DNA of 64,000 bases from Dillenia suffruticosa (Eukaryota > Streptophyta > Magnoliopsida > Dilleniales > Dilleniaceae): contig JAVTVX010000013.1 in the NCBI GenBank assembly GCA_033439265.1, forward strand, positions 22,845,000-22,908,999, read 5' to 3'. Shown one piece after another: positions 35,860 to 46,319 of the stretch (within the stretch, counting starts at the first letter, position 1; each line of letters begins with the position of its first letter). A program made the position numbers and the translations under genes. The notes under the pieces are model-generated. The model was not told the DNA's origin. It was given only the letters and a program-made list of their open reading frames with translations, and ran no database searches.

Positions 35860-36990
35860 CTTCATTTTCTTTCACCTTAGTTCCCGTTGGGAAAATGAAA
35901 AGATTGCAACATTAGAAATAATTATTTTAAGAAACACAAATTTTTTTCTGCTTCGACAGAAATCTCAGTGAGCACAAATTGAGTGTACATCAAAAAACAT
36001 AAAGTTATCCATGTCTTTTGCTTTGAATAGCAGTATATTAAATTCTTTTAATTAAAATTTTAAATTTAAATTTTAAAATGAAAAAAAAAATATCAAAAAA
36101 ATTGATCATCTAAATTAGAATTACAATTGCTTGAAACCTATTAATCAAATTTGATCAATATTTATTAATCTTTTTGTTTTTGAATTTTGGGTAAGAGATT
36201 GTACAAGAATTTAGGTTAATTCTCACGAATAATCAAGTTATTATTTTTAACCTATACAATTTGTCGTCGAGATATACTAAATTGTTTAAGTAGGCTTTGC
36301 ACCCGCCAAAAACATCCAACATGTCTAGACAATTTACAATCATGAATCTTTTTTTTTTTTTCATTAGCGATATCTAAAATTTACCCGATTAATTTAATTT
36401 AAATACTGTAAAACCCTATTTTAAAAATTGATTTTTTCAAATCTTTTTTCATATTTTTATAATTTAAACTCGAGATTTCTTACTAAAAAAATAAAGTATT
36501 TTTGACCGCACAAGTGTGGTTTGGTACAATCATGAATCTCTGTTTGTGGATCCATACCTACGATCGGAGAGAAAATGGGAAGACAAGAAATAAAGCAACA
36601 ATTTTCTGTTTCCGCACTATTATCTACTTCCTTGCTTTTGCCTTAGAGACCCATTGTTCATGAGAAAATTTTCTCATAGCTCACGCAGAAAAAGGAAGAA
36701 AAAGAAAATCCCATAACAAGTTTAACATTCTAATAGACCGAACCAATCACTTTTCAGGATCCAACATTATTCGAGAACCCACAAGAAGATGCTCATCAAA
36801 AGACATACATAAAATAGTTGTACTAATCTCCTTATGCAAAATCAAATGAGAAAATGCAATTTATCAAAACAACTACAATTGAACAAAATAAGAGGGATCA
36901 TTCAAACTATCCCTCATAAGAAAATGAAAAGAAACCAGAGAAGGTAGCAAAACGGGAAATTAGCAAACAGGTATCTGCAGGGCCGGTTCT
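35860..36990. other. intergenic region between ALG10 promoter and actin 3' end
   Basis: No gene recognised. It contains one SINE-like insertion (36360-36534) and AT-rich sequence. The last few hundred bases before the actin stop are probably actin 3' untranslated region. Confidence 0.6.
36360..36534 (-). mobile_element. SINE-like retroposon with 15-bp target site duplication
   Basis: TACAATCATGAATCT occurs at 36345-36359 and 36535-36549, flanking 175 bp. On the minus strand the insert ends in an A run of about twelve. Before it lies AATTAATCGGGTAAATTTTAG, the 3' module shared with the copies at 15498-15687 and 42888-43103. The B box is decayed (CTCGAGTTTAAAT). Poly(A) plus a long duplication indicates LINE-type integration. 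Confidence 0.75.
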
Positions 36991-37186
36991 TGAATTGCTC
37001 AGGAGGAAAAAGAAGCCGGAAAAATTAAAATATACTGGCAATCACCTTTGAAAAAGTAAATTGTTCGGAGAACACAAAATAATAAAGAAGTTAACAAACA
37101 CAACTAAAGGCAAAGAATGAAAATGCAAGTTGCAATCTCTTACAGAAATTTTGAAGCAATGGATCCTACTCTTTTCTATCCTACAA

Positions 37187-38855
37187 TTAGAAGCATTTCC
37201 GATGCACAATTGAAGGACCAGACTCATCGTATTCGGCTTTGGCAATCCACATCTGCACTCAGAATAAGATATAGATATGCATTAGAGACCTGCAAGGACC
37301 TTTTGTTTTTTTTTTTGAACATTAGCAATGCTTGTACACAAACAGCTTACCTGCTGGAATGTACTGAGTGATGCCAAAATGGATCCTCCAATCCAGACAC
37401 TATACTTTCTCTCGGGGGGTGCAACCACCTTAATCTTCATGCTGCTTGGGGCTAATGCGGTGATCTCTTTGCTCATTCTATCTGCAATGCCTGGGAACAT
37501 TGTAGTCCCACCACTAAGCACAATGTTACCATACAGATCCTTCCTAATATCGACATCACATTTCATTATAGAGTTGTATGTAGTCTCATGGATGCCAGCA
37601 GCTTCCATTCCTATCATTGATGGCTGGAAAAGGACTTCAGGACATCTGAAACGCTCAGCACCAATGGTGATCACCTGCCCATCAGGCAACTCATAGCTCT
37701 TTTCAACTGCAGAGCTGGTCTTTGCAGTCTCAAGTTCTTGTTCATAGTCAAGGGCAATGTATGCCAACTTCTCCTTCATGTCCCTGACAATTTCACGCTC
37801 TGCGGTGGTGGTGAATGAGTATCCACGCTCGGTCAAAATTTTCATCAGAGCATCAGTCAAGTCACGGCCTGCAAGATCTAGACGAAGAATAGCATGTGGA
37901 AGGGCATAGCCTTCATAAATTGGGACTGTGTGGCTGACACCATCTCCAGAGTCAAGCACAATACCTGTAGAACAGATGTGCATAACCAGGTGAATACAAT
38001 GTTTACTAGTCATCAATCTCACTGATTTCTTAGCATAAAATACTTCCAAATGCCAAATGAGAAACTTTCACAGTTCAGTTATGAAGGATCCACAAGGATG
38101 AAGCTGCTGATGCATAAACAAACCATGTAGAATCTTATCTAAACATAACCACAACATTACGTACCACACAATCAGAAGAAAAAAGGATGGCAACAACAAG
38201 CATTCCAAGAAACCTCAAGCTGCAGATGTTAATGATAAGCTGCTAGAGTAATGTGAGACATTTCAACAATGAAAAGACTTATTGGGACTGATCAAACAGC
38301 TTACCAGTTGTACGACCACTGGCATATAGGGACAGAACAGCCTGAATTGCTACATACATAGCTGGAGCATTAAAAGTCTCAAACATAATTTGAGTCATCT
38401 TTTCACGATTGGCTTTAGGATTCAAAGGCGCCTCAGTAAGCAGAATTGGATGCTCTTCTGGAGCCACACGAAGTTCGTTATAGAAGGTGTGATGCCAGAT
38501 CTTCTCCATGTCATCCCAATTGCTCACAATACCATGCTCAATGGGGTACTTCAAAGTTAAGATACCACGCTTCGATTGGGCCTCATCTCCAACATATGCA
38601 TCCTTCTGCCCCATTCCCACCATAACACCTGTATGACGTGGGCGACCAACAATGCTAGGAAATACAGCTCTAGGAGCATCATCCCCAGCAAACCCGGCCT
38701 GAAAAAGGTTCAAAGAAAATTGAGCAATCAAAATAGTCAAACCAAAAGTAATTATATTAGTGCTTCAGGCACATTCAGATCGTCTTCTTTCATACCTTAA
38801 CCATTCCTGTTCCATTATCACAGACAAGGGGTTGAACATCCTCCGCATCAGCCAT
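37187..38855 (-). CDS. actin
   Basis: Four coding exons, 38855-38796, 38698-38305, 37964-37351 and 37252-37187, encode exactly 377 residues, the usual plant actin length. Diagnostic stretches are [108 protein letters not shown], and the end [11 protein letters not shown]. Intron positions match the conserved plant actin pattern (after codon 20, inside a Gly codon near 152, after residue 356). Actin polymerises into filaments for cytoplasmic streaming, vesicle traffic and cell expansion. A leader intron (40014-38866) lies before the ATG, as in constitutively expressed plant actins. I do not assign a numbered isoform. Confidence 0.98.
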
Positions 38856-38865
38856 CTTCTATTAC

Positions 38866-39971
38866 CTATAAATAATTAATAACATGAAATCAGAAATCAA
38901 GTGTCCAATCAATTGCTTTATGCCATCAAGAAAACTGTACTTTATCTTGGTTCAGCTCCAAGGAAAGTAACCATCGAAAGGATTCTATCACTCTTTAATT
39001 GCATGAAGCAAGATAAGTTCAGTACATGGCATGCATGATGTAAGGTTTACCCCAGTAAAACAAAAATTATTGGGATCAGTATTCTGGCCAAAATAAATAA
39101 ATAAATGGGTAAAGGATAAGACGTGTTTGCAAATGACATTAACCTTAGCTTGTGTAGATCGCACCTCTCCCCAGGTAAGGTGAAAAAGTTGAAGCTCAGA
39201 TATCATTTTTGGGGAGGTTCTGCACAGTTATTTGGCAAGCCCATATGGGGTAAGCTTGTGTGCTTGCCTCTTGTGCGTGGTTTGAGGGCCATTGTGCAAT
39301 ACCCCATAGGTCTACGGGCATACATCAAAAGAACACTGCTTGAAGTTCTCCAATTATTAAAAAGAAGTGATACTATACATCAGAAATCATTGAAGTCTCA
39401 AGAATTGTGAACGAATGGCCAAATTCTCGTTTGAGGCCTTTGAAATAGCCCACTGACCTTGAAAGAGACCCGGTATTCTGAACCATAACTCATTGTGAAC
39501 AAATAACAAACACCAAGAATCACAATCAACCAAATTATAATGAACAAAATCAAAACAAAACATTAAAAGGACTAAGTTCTTGCTCATCAAACCAGGCAAA
39601 GAGGATGTAAAAGGCAGCAGAGAACACAAATTCTGGCAATCTAAACGCAGAACTCCGTACCATTCTGATTAAAATGCATAAGAGAGTAAGATATGACAGG
39701 CTATTTCTTGACGTGAAAAAAAAAAGGGCACTCGGAAGATCATTACTCAAACATCAAAACATAACCACCAACACCAAAATCTAGCTCAATTATATGCATT
39801 AATCAAATGCAGAGCCATAAAAAGATTAATCAGACACGAAGATTTCAGATAAAAAAAAATTTAATCTCAAGATCCACCATAGATGTTCAATATAACGTGA
39901 TCGAAATTCAAAATTAAATCAACAAACTCATGGACGAGATCTTCAAGAATCAAAAAAAAGATCTAATGAGA

Positions 39972-40013
<42 letters not shown>

Positions 40014-40014
40014 C
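38866..40014 (-). other. leader (5'UTR) intron of the actin gene
   Basis: The donor GAAAAG|GTAATC at 40015/40014 and acceptor TTATAG|GTAATAG at 38866/38865 place a ~1.15-kb intron between a CT-rich non-coding first exon and the ATG exon. Plant actin leader introns commonly raise expression. A long CT run starts within ten bases of the donor. Boundaries are inferred from consensus, not from transcripts. Confidence 0.8.
39974..40010. repeat. (GA)n microsatellite at the actin leader-intron donor
   Basis: A perfect GA run of about 18 units. On the actin strand it is a CT run immediately inside the first intron. Confidence 0.9.
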
Positions 40015-40327
40015 CTTTTCGAAACCCTAGATTTCACGATCGGGGGGAGGGGGAGAGGGGGAGAGAGAAAGAGAGTGTGTGTTGAGTTTGAATAAGCGCC
40101 TTTGAGTTCAAACTGCGAGAGAGAGAGAGAGAAACAAGAAAACACAGCACACTCAAACACAACTTTTATTAAAAACAGAAAAAAGGACAAAAAATCAAAA
40201 ACGAAAAACGAAAAAGAAAATTAAAAACTCTGACCAGCAATGAAATGCGATATAAATGCACACTTTTTCGGGTCTCAATTTGGGAAAAATTAGACCGTCC
40301 ACTGTTTGAGATCTGTGATCAGGGGGA

Positions 40328-40335
40328 TATTTATA
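40328..40335 (-). promoter_or_regulatory. putative TATA box of the actin gene
   Basis: On the minus strand GTATAAATATCC, a strong TATA consensus, lies about 310 bp upstream of the leader-intron donor. This would place transcription start near 40300 and make a ~285-base, CT-rich first exon. Inferred from consensus and position. Confidence 0.6.
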
Positions 40336-41559
40336 CTGAATTGACGGATTTATCCTTAAATTTTGCATTAGCACCTCACGTGGTGTGCAATCATGGGGTA
40401 TGGTGGTGCGTCCGAGTAAGCTACCGAATTTAATTGGGTGCGTTTGATTTGTTGGATCTGATCAGATTTCATTTCTTTTCGTGCTTAACACACTCGCACA
40501 CATATATATAATTAAAAAAAAAACATGATCCTAAATTTTTAAAGATCCATTCTTATATATATTCTAAATTAAGAAAGACCTATGTTATATTTATATTATA
40601 AGAAAATAATTCAACTCTGTTTATATTATAATCGATAATGATTATCATAACAACAATATCGGCACACGATAAAGTTTTATAAATACAATTAGGGATTGAT
40701 CTGATAGGCAGAGACTGTGAAATTTCATATTACCTGACATTGGTTGAAGAAACAAAAATGTCGCCCACTATCGTAAAATGACACACACTGTGTATAATTA
40801 AAGAGTTATAGTTCAACTATTTATTATTTCAATGGTTACATCACAACCCAACTGGACTGCGACTAGTTATGCTGTGGACTGTGCACAAAGGGTAGCAGTG
40901 TGCAAGGGAGAAAGCAGACCCCTCCGCCTGGCCGGCCCATTTATCACATGGGATGTGACTTGTGAGGGAAAAACAAATTCTATGCATATAAATTATCAAC
41001 TTGGACATCCAACACTTATCCATGTAAATAGAATGAATATCTTTATTTTTTAATAGATAAAATATTTAATTTTTTTTAAACACAAAAAATCAATATTGAG
41101 AGACGTATCTTACAAAATGGACCTTATAACGATCGATACAGATAAAATTATAGATACTGAGTGACGGTCAAATACCAAAAAAGAAAATTATCAACTTGTG
41201 CTGGGTTTATTTGGGCCGATCGTGAACCATTATTATAATTATTGTTATTATTATTTATTATTATTATTATTATTTTTTGGTGCAGACACCATTGAATGAA
41301 GGCTTGGTGATATGGCCTATTTTCTCGTACATCTAAAATGCTGGGGGGGGGGGGACCGTCCAGAGGAAGACAGCATTCTTCAATTATTAAAGAAGAATCT
41401 CGACACTAACATGTAGTTGGTCAGAAGATGCCGCTATCATCTGTATAATTTAAATAAATTTTATATTCAAATTTTATATATAATAAAAATAAATATTAAA
41501 AGAAATTTATTTATTAATAATTTAATTCGATTCAAACCGAATTTAATCAAATTATATAA

Positions 41560-41765
41560 TTATATAGTTTATTAGAAAAAAATAAAGAATTTTTTTATAC
41601 TATATCAACAGATATCTAGAGTTATATTTCAATTAATGCGATTCAAAATTTATATTTACTCATTTAAAAAATTATCTTTTTAATATAATTTTTTTAATAC
41701 TCAAATAAATCAAACTCAAAAATTTAATTAAAAAATTTAATATCACATTCTATTATATCAATTCT
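41560..41765 (-). repeat. decayed SINE-like copy
   Basis: The minus strand reads GAATGTGATATTAAATTTTT, TTTTGAGTTTGATTTATTTG and, further on, CTCTAGATATCTGTTGATAT before an A-rich end. The order matches the copy at 436-630. No target duplication is evident. Confidence 0.4.
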
Positions 41766-42393
41766 CCGTCAACTATCCTGAGAAGAACTTTGACAACAAG
41801 TTCACGCCCTCCTGATCTAAATTATAGTTTGCCTCGAGAAGTATGCTGGCTGTAAGCCACTTCGATTCTTTCTAATTTTTTCTTTCTTTTTTTTTTGGCG
41901 AAAAGGCAAAACAAGAAATTAATATTAAGAAAAAAATACAGTATGCATCTAGATTATAAATTTCGTGAGCATACCTTGTAATTTTTAGGACAGACAATAA
42001 TTTTTATAATTATATATTCTAAATTCCTTGCAGAAATTTTTTAGGATATATCAAGTCCCGGGTGTGGATAGGGGATTGAGGAGTTCATCCATACATAGAC
42101 ATTAGCTTCTAATGTTACTACTTTGCTTGTGCATCCTGTTAAGTCTCACGGACTAATTTAATATTAAAAGAATGGTATACAAAATTGAAAACTCTGTCTT
42201 AACTGTTAATTTTTAAGTTAAATTTTAATTTCTCTCCGAATATAATTCTTAAAATCTTGTCTCTATTGAGTTAACACGTTCTAGCTTTTCAAACGTAACT
42301 ACAAAGACGATCGCGTTCCAGCTACTCCTTCAAAGTTCAGGGAGGCAAATAAGACCCCATGGCCTAACCTCCCTTGACATCCACAAGCACCAA

Positions 42394-42626
42394 TGTGAAT
42401 TGACTTAACTACCAACATGAATTGATTCAACTAAATGTTGGATTGAATATTTTTAAACATGATCGAGGTTTGACTCCCGTCGAAAGTATCGGGTCCTTAT
42501 GTATATAACGTTCCCTATTAAGAGATCCGTCCTCTGAAAAAAATCACTATAATGGTCGATCTAGATTAATAAGAGTGAAGTTTCAAATATCGGAGGTTAA
42601 CCGAAACATGATAAAAAAAAAAAAAA
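42394..42626 (+). mobile_element. SINE-like retroposon with 14-bp imperfect target duplication
   Basis: TCCACAAGCACCAA (42380-42393) and TCCACATGCACCAA (42627-42640) flank 233 bp ending in an A run of fourteen. The insert has a well-preserved B-box-like GGTTTGACTCCC. It also has AAACATGATCGAG, AGAGATCCGTCCTCTGAAA and a 3' module ending GTTTCAAATATCGG. The same words appear in the same order in the minus-strand copy at 42888-43103, so the two are one family. Confidence 0.75.
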
Positions 42627-42887
42627 TCCACATGCACCAACTTGGGACCGGAAGGTTCTGCATGATTGTGGTACTGGTACAATGGAAATTCAAAAGAGCT
42701 TCAAAGAGATCTTTTCCAGCCCAACTATGGGCCCATGACGAGGCCCACAATCTTACGCGTCGGTGTCAGAGTTCAGTAAGGGTTTGAATTTGGCGAGACT
42801 TCTACGGACTGGGTCAAACAAATAAGGACACTAACTATTAAGTCCTTTGATGAAATATTGACCCTACTATGATATCAACGGTATGAC

Positions 42888-43103
42888 CTTTTTTTTTTTT
42901 TTTTTTTTTTGATACTATCTGATATCTAAAATTTCGTTCTAACTAATCAGAATCAATTATCACAGTGTCTCATTTCAGAGGACAGATCTCATAACAGAAA
43001 ATGTTTCGTACACATGAGGGTTTAATATTTTAAGTGTGATTCGAATATCGATCATGTTTAAGAAAACTCAATTCCATATTCAGTTGAGTGAATCTACGTT
43101 GGT
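42888..43103 (-). mobile_element. SINE-like retroposon, first of two at one target site
   Basis: TCAACGGTATGAC at 42875-42887 and 43104-43116 flanks 216 bp with an A run of ~22 on the minus strand. It shares AAACATGATCGA, a TCGAATC-containing B-box-like stretch, GAGATCTGTCCTCTGAAA, and GATTAGTTAGAACGAAATTT with the copies at 42394-42626 and 21384-21567. The second insertion (43124-43405) lies directly next to its 3' flank. Confidence 0.8.
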
Positions 43104-43123
43104 TCAACGGTATGACTTTTGAA

Positions 43124-43405
43124 CTAACGAACAATGGTGTAGATGGGTAAGGATGTTTTCATCTTTTAATTATGCGGGGTTTGAATCTCAACATGGACAT
43201 GAAAAACTTTTTGTTAGAAAACCTACTCCCATAAAAATGAATCCCATAACCTTTTAATTATGCAGGGTTTGAATCTCAACATGGACATGAAAAACTTTTT
43301 GTTAGAAAACTTACTCCCATAAAAATGAATCCCATAACCAGTCGCTTCGGAATAATTAAAACAAATTCTCGTGACAGTAGTCAAGCTAAGGTATTAAAAA
43401 AAAAA
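43124..43405 (+). mobile_element. SINE-like retroposon, second at the same target site, with internal duplication
   Basis: ACGGTATGACTTTTGAA occurs at 43107-43123 and 43406-43422, flanking 282 bp that end in a run of eleven A. A box-A-like TGGTGTAGATGGGTAAGG and box-B-like GGTTTGAATCTC are visible. An 88-bp segment containing box B is duplicated in tandem inside it; without this the element would be 194 bp. Its 5' part resembles the 22017-22111 insert more than its neighbour. Confidence 0.75.
43164..43339. repeat. 88-bp tandem duplication inside a SINE-like element
   Basis: Two almost identical 88-bp units start at 43164 and 43252 with TTTTAATTATGC. They differ at very few positions (for example GCGGGG/GCAGGG and AACCTACT/AACTTACT), so the duplication is recent compared with the surrounding sequence. 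Confidence 0.9.
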
Positions 43406-44525
43406 ACGGTATGACTTTTGAAATTAGGACATGACACGAATAAAATATAAGGATGATGAAAATGATATTGTCTTCTTAGCCCAAAAGAAAAAGAAAAATG
43501 TGGTTTCCCTGCCACACTGAAGTCAGAAAAACAGGAGACACGATGTAGTGGGAGAACGTGATCTTGTACTCCAAGAAAATGAGAGAGAGAGAGAGATCCA
43601 CTTCTCGATTTGTGAGTGTCATCAGGGGCATGTTGGTCTTCTCGATATTGTTCCGATTTTATCAGATATCTCCCAACGATCCTAAAATGATAATTTAATA
43701 ATCATGATCCTTTACCTTAACCCTATAATCTAAACTTAAATCTCAATATAATAAAGAGAAAAAAAAAAAGATCCACAAATATATAAGGAATCATTTTTGG
43801 GACCGGATGTGTGGACCCAAATCCAAATTTTATGGACTCAATTAATCAGACCCATCTGCAAAGTATTGGATCCAGTATGTTGGAGTGATTGCTCCTTAAT
43901 TTAGGAGATGCAAAAATTTCTTGGGGCTTTGCGTTTTTTTAGCAATCTTCTTTTTGTAAGGGGTGTGTGTGTACATTTTGTTTTTTTTTTTTTTTACAGC
44001 TTTATGAAGAAAAGATTCATCTGTGGTGCTGAATTTTATTAGCATATATAATTTGCACAGTAAGTAGTGATGATTATGAGCAAGGCCTAAATTATGCAAT
44101 CTTACAGGTAAAATTATACCACATTCACACACGCTAGCTGCCCATATTAGCAATAACATAGCTAAAATCAGAGAGAGAGAGAGATTTAAGTGGTGTTCGA
44201 GTAAAAAGGCTAAAGGGAGTTTGGCTGCAAAATCAATAGAGAAAGAAGAGGTCAGATGAGCAGCGCGAATTCATACTCTTATTTCTTTTCTAAAAAAATG
44301 ACTTGGGCATGAATTTTTTTTTCCTTCAAGAATTTGCTATGAAATGCGTACCATATTAAAAAAGAAATAAAAATAAAAAATGAGATTTGGGATGTTGAGT
44401 TCGGAGAGTTGGAAGGAGATGATAGTGAGGCATATGGTGGGAACATGATGGTGAGGTGAGCAATGGGAAAGGCAAAATCATGAGCCATGTGCATCACATG
44501 CAATCATTTCTCTCATGAGAGTTTC

Positions 44526-44570
44526 TTTATTCATTTATTCATTTATTCATTTATTCATTTATTTATTTAT
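44526..44570. repeat. (TTTATTCA)n / (ATTT)n microsatellite
   Basis: Repeated TTTATTCA units passing into ATTT units in intergenic sequence. Confidence 0.85.
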
Positions 44571-45432
44571 ATTTTTATTAATTAAAATTTTCTTATAACC
44601 AAAAAAGAGCCTAATTTTTTATTAAAATAATAATAACACTCGCCAATGGGTGCGAAGAAAGAGGCAGAGGAGACATGAGGCTTTTGCCACCAAGCACATT
44701 ATTGGCGCGTGGGATGCCCACACACTGCAGGAGCCGAATTCAATTTTTACGATGAAAGCCATTGCACTCCTGAGGTGGGTCCCACTCTTTAGGCACACCA
44801 TGCATAGTATCCTCCAATCTAAAGATTAAATCAAAATCTGGATTTGTTTCCACAAGATTTCATGGGAGCTAACTGGGGGGTTGGAATCCAAACCCAAAAA
44901 GGGTGCGTATGAATCACTCTACCTTATGAGCAGCGGCCCCAACCCCGCCCCACATCTGTAAAGGGCACATACCACCTCTCAAAATTTTGAGGACGGTAAC
45001 AAGTGTGATGGTAGGACGGAATATTATTGCTTCCCCGTTATGACCTTATGAGTCTTCTTCAAGCCAACTTGATTCTCCCATGGCTTGGTTTGGCTTTTTT
45101 TATTTAGGAATTTTAGTATTGTGTTGGGTTTATTTCATATATTTTAAGAAAGGAAGAGCAAGTTGAAGATTGTGTCGTCAAATTAATAGTGAAAGTCACA
45201 TATATTACTTGCTTGTGACATAAACAAAGAATAACGAAAGATTCATGAAAATTAATTGAGAATGATTATATCGTGAGACGAGTTAAGATGAAGTTTGTAA
45301 GGTAAGCGAGTAGCAACAACAAGACCACGTGCACAGATGCATCAAAGTTCGTGGAGATCAGAAAAGCAAAACCTGTTGGGAAAACTAGATTTTTTTTTTT
45401 TTGGTGCTCTTAAACTTACTTCATCCATCTTT

Positions 45433-45486
<54 letters not shown>
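45433..45486. repeat. (GA)n microsatellite upstream of the CDK inhibitor gene
   Basis: A GA run with a single AA interruption, ~270 bp upstream of the SIAMESE-related start codon, in the likely promoter or leader. Confidence 0.9.
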
Positions 45487-45488
<2 letters not shown>

Positions 45489-45758
45489 TTTAAAACTAAG
45501 TCTCGGCGAAGGATCCGATGTGTATAAACAAAAACATACTCCAATCCCTCCCTCCCTCTCCCTCTCCTCTCTATGAAGTGAAAATCAGGAAGCACTAAAG
45601 AAAACAAGAAAAGAGAAACTGGATGTGCTGAATATATTCCATCTAGGATCTCTGTAAACAACAATTATCCCATCAGTTTCTCTCCTTATTCTTACCTTTT
45701 CCACACACATACACATATCTCTCTCTCTCACCCTATCATACAGTGTTTCATCACACAC

Positions 45759-46319
45759 ATGTACTCCAGACTTGATAACGTTTCATTCATAGAGATGTCG
45801 AATTCAGAGTGGTTTGTAGGAAAAGAAGATCGTCAAGAAGAGATCAAATTAAGCATCTTGAGAAGAGAATTCGAAGATGGGTACGAAAATACCACAAGTG
45901 GAGTCTCAAATGAATCACAACTTGAACGAGTTCATCATCATCAAGAAACACAAGAACAAGAAGATGATCTCATTCTCAAAGAGGCAAAATGTGAAGCAGC
46001 TATAATTTCCTCTCAAGATCAAAGCCAACCATCAACAACATCTATATCAAAACATGTTGATGATGATGGCTTTCGAACTCCAACATCATTAGATCACAAA
46101 ATCCCAGTGATCACACAGTGTCCTCCTGCACCAAGAAAATTACCAAAACACTGCTCATCAAGAAAAAGAAAAACTCTTTCTTCTTCTTCTTCTTCTTCTA
46201 GTACTGGTACTAGGAATATGTCAAGAAATCTCCAACTTGATATCCTAACGGAGATAGAGTCCGTGTTTGCTTCCATTGAAGATCATCAATGCAGCAAGAG
46301 AGCTCGAGGCAATCCATGA
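45759..46319 (+). CDS. SIAMESE-related cyclin-dependent kinase inhibitor (SMR)
   Basis: An intronless gene of 186 residues. The core SMR signature is at residues 103-127: GFRTPTS, then HKIPVI, then CPPAPRK. A basic SSRKRK stretch follows, likely nuclear localisation, and then a serine run. The C-terminal segment TEIESVFASIED with a closing KRAR resembles the cyclin-binding tail of the family. SMR proteins bind CDK-cyclin complexes, block mitosis and promote endoreduplication, often in response to stress or DNA damage. The first ATG (45759) is used here; the second, at 45795 (MSNSEWFVG), may be the true start because family members commonly begin MSNSE, giving 174 residues. A G-box CACGTG lies at 45326-45331. 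I cannot assign the subtype number. Confidence 0.85.
   Translation: MYSRLDNVSFIEMSNSEWFVGKEDRQEEIKLSILRREFEDGYENTTSGVSNESQLERVHHHQETQEQEDDLILKEAKCEAAIISSQDQSQPSTTSISKHVDDDGFRTPTSLDHKIPVITQCPPAPRKLPKHCSSRKRKTLSSSSSSSSTGTRNMSRNLQLDILTEIESVFASIEDHQCSKRARGNP

Larger units (their letters stand above)
40440..45320. other. repeat-rich intergenic region
   Basis: No gene recognised. It holds at least three SINE-like insertions with direct repeats between 42380 and 43422 and an older copy near 41560-41765. There is also an ATTC-type microsatellite (44526-44570) and a G run near 41343. The open frames here are short and lack domains. Confidence 0.65.

Noticed and set aside
45431..45664. Open frames through the GA/CT microsatellite
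   Set aside because: Ser-Leu or Arg-Glu runs are translations of the dinucleotide repeat, not protein.
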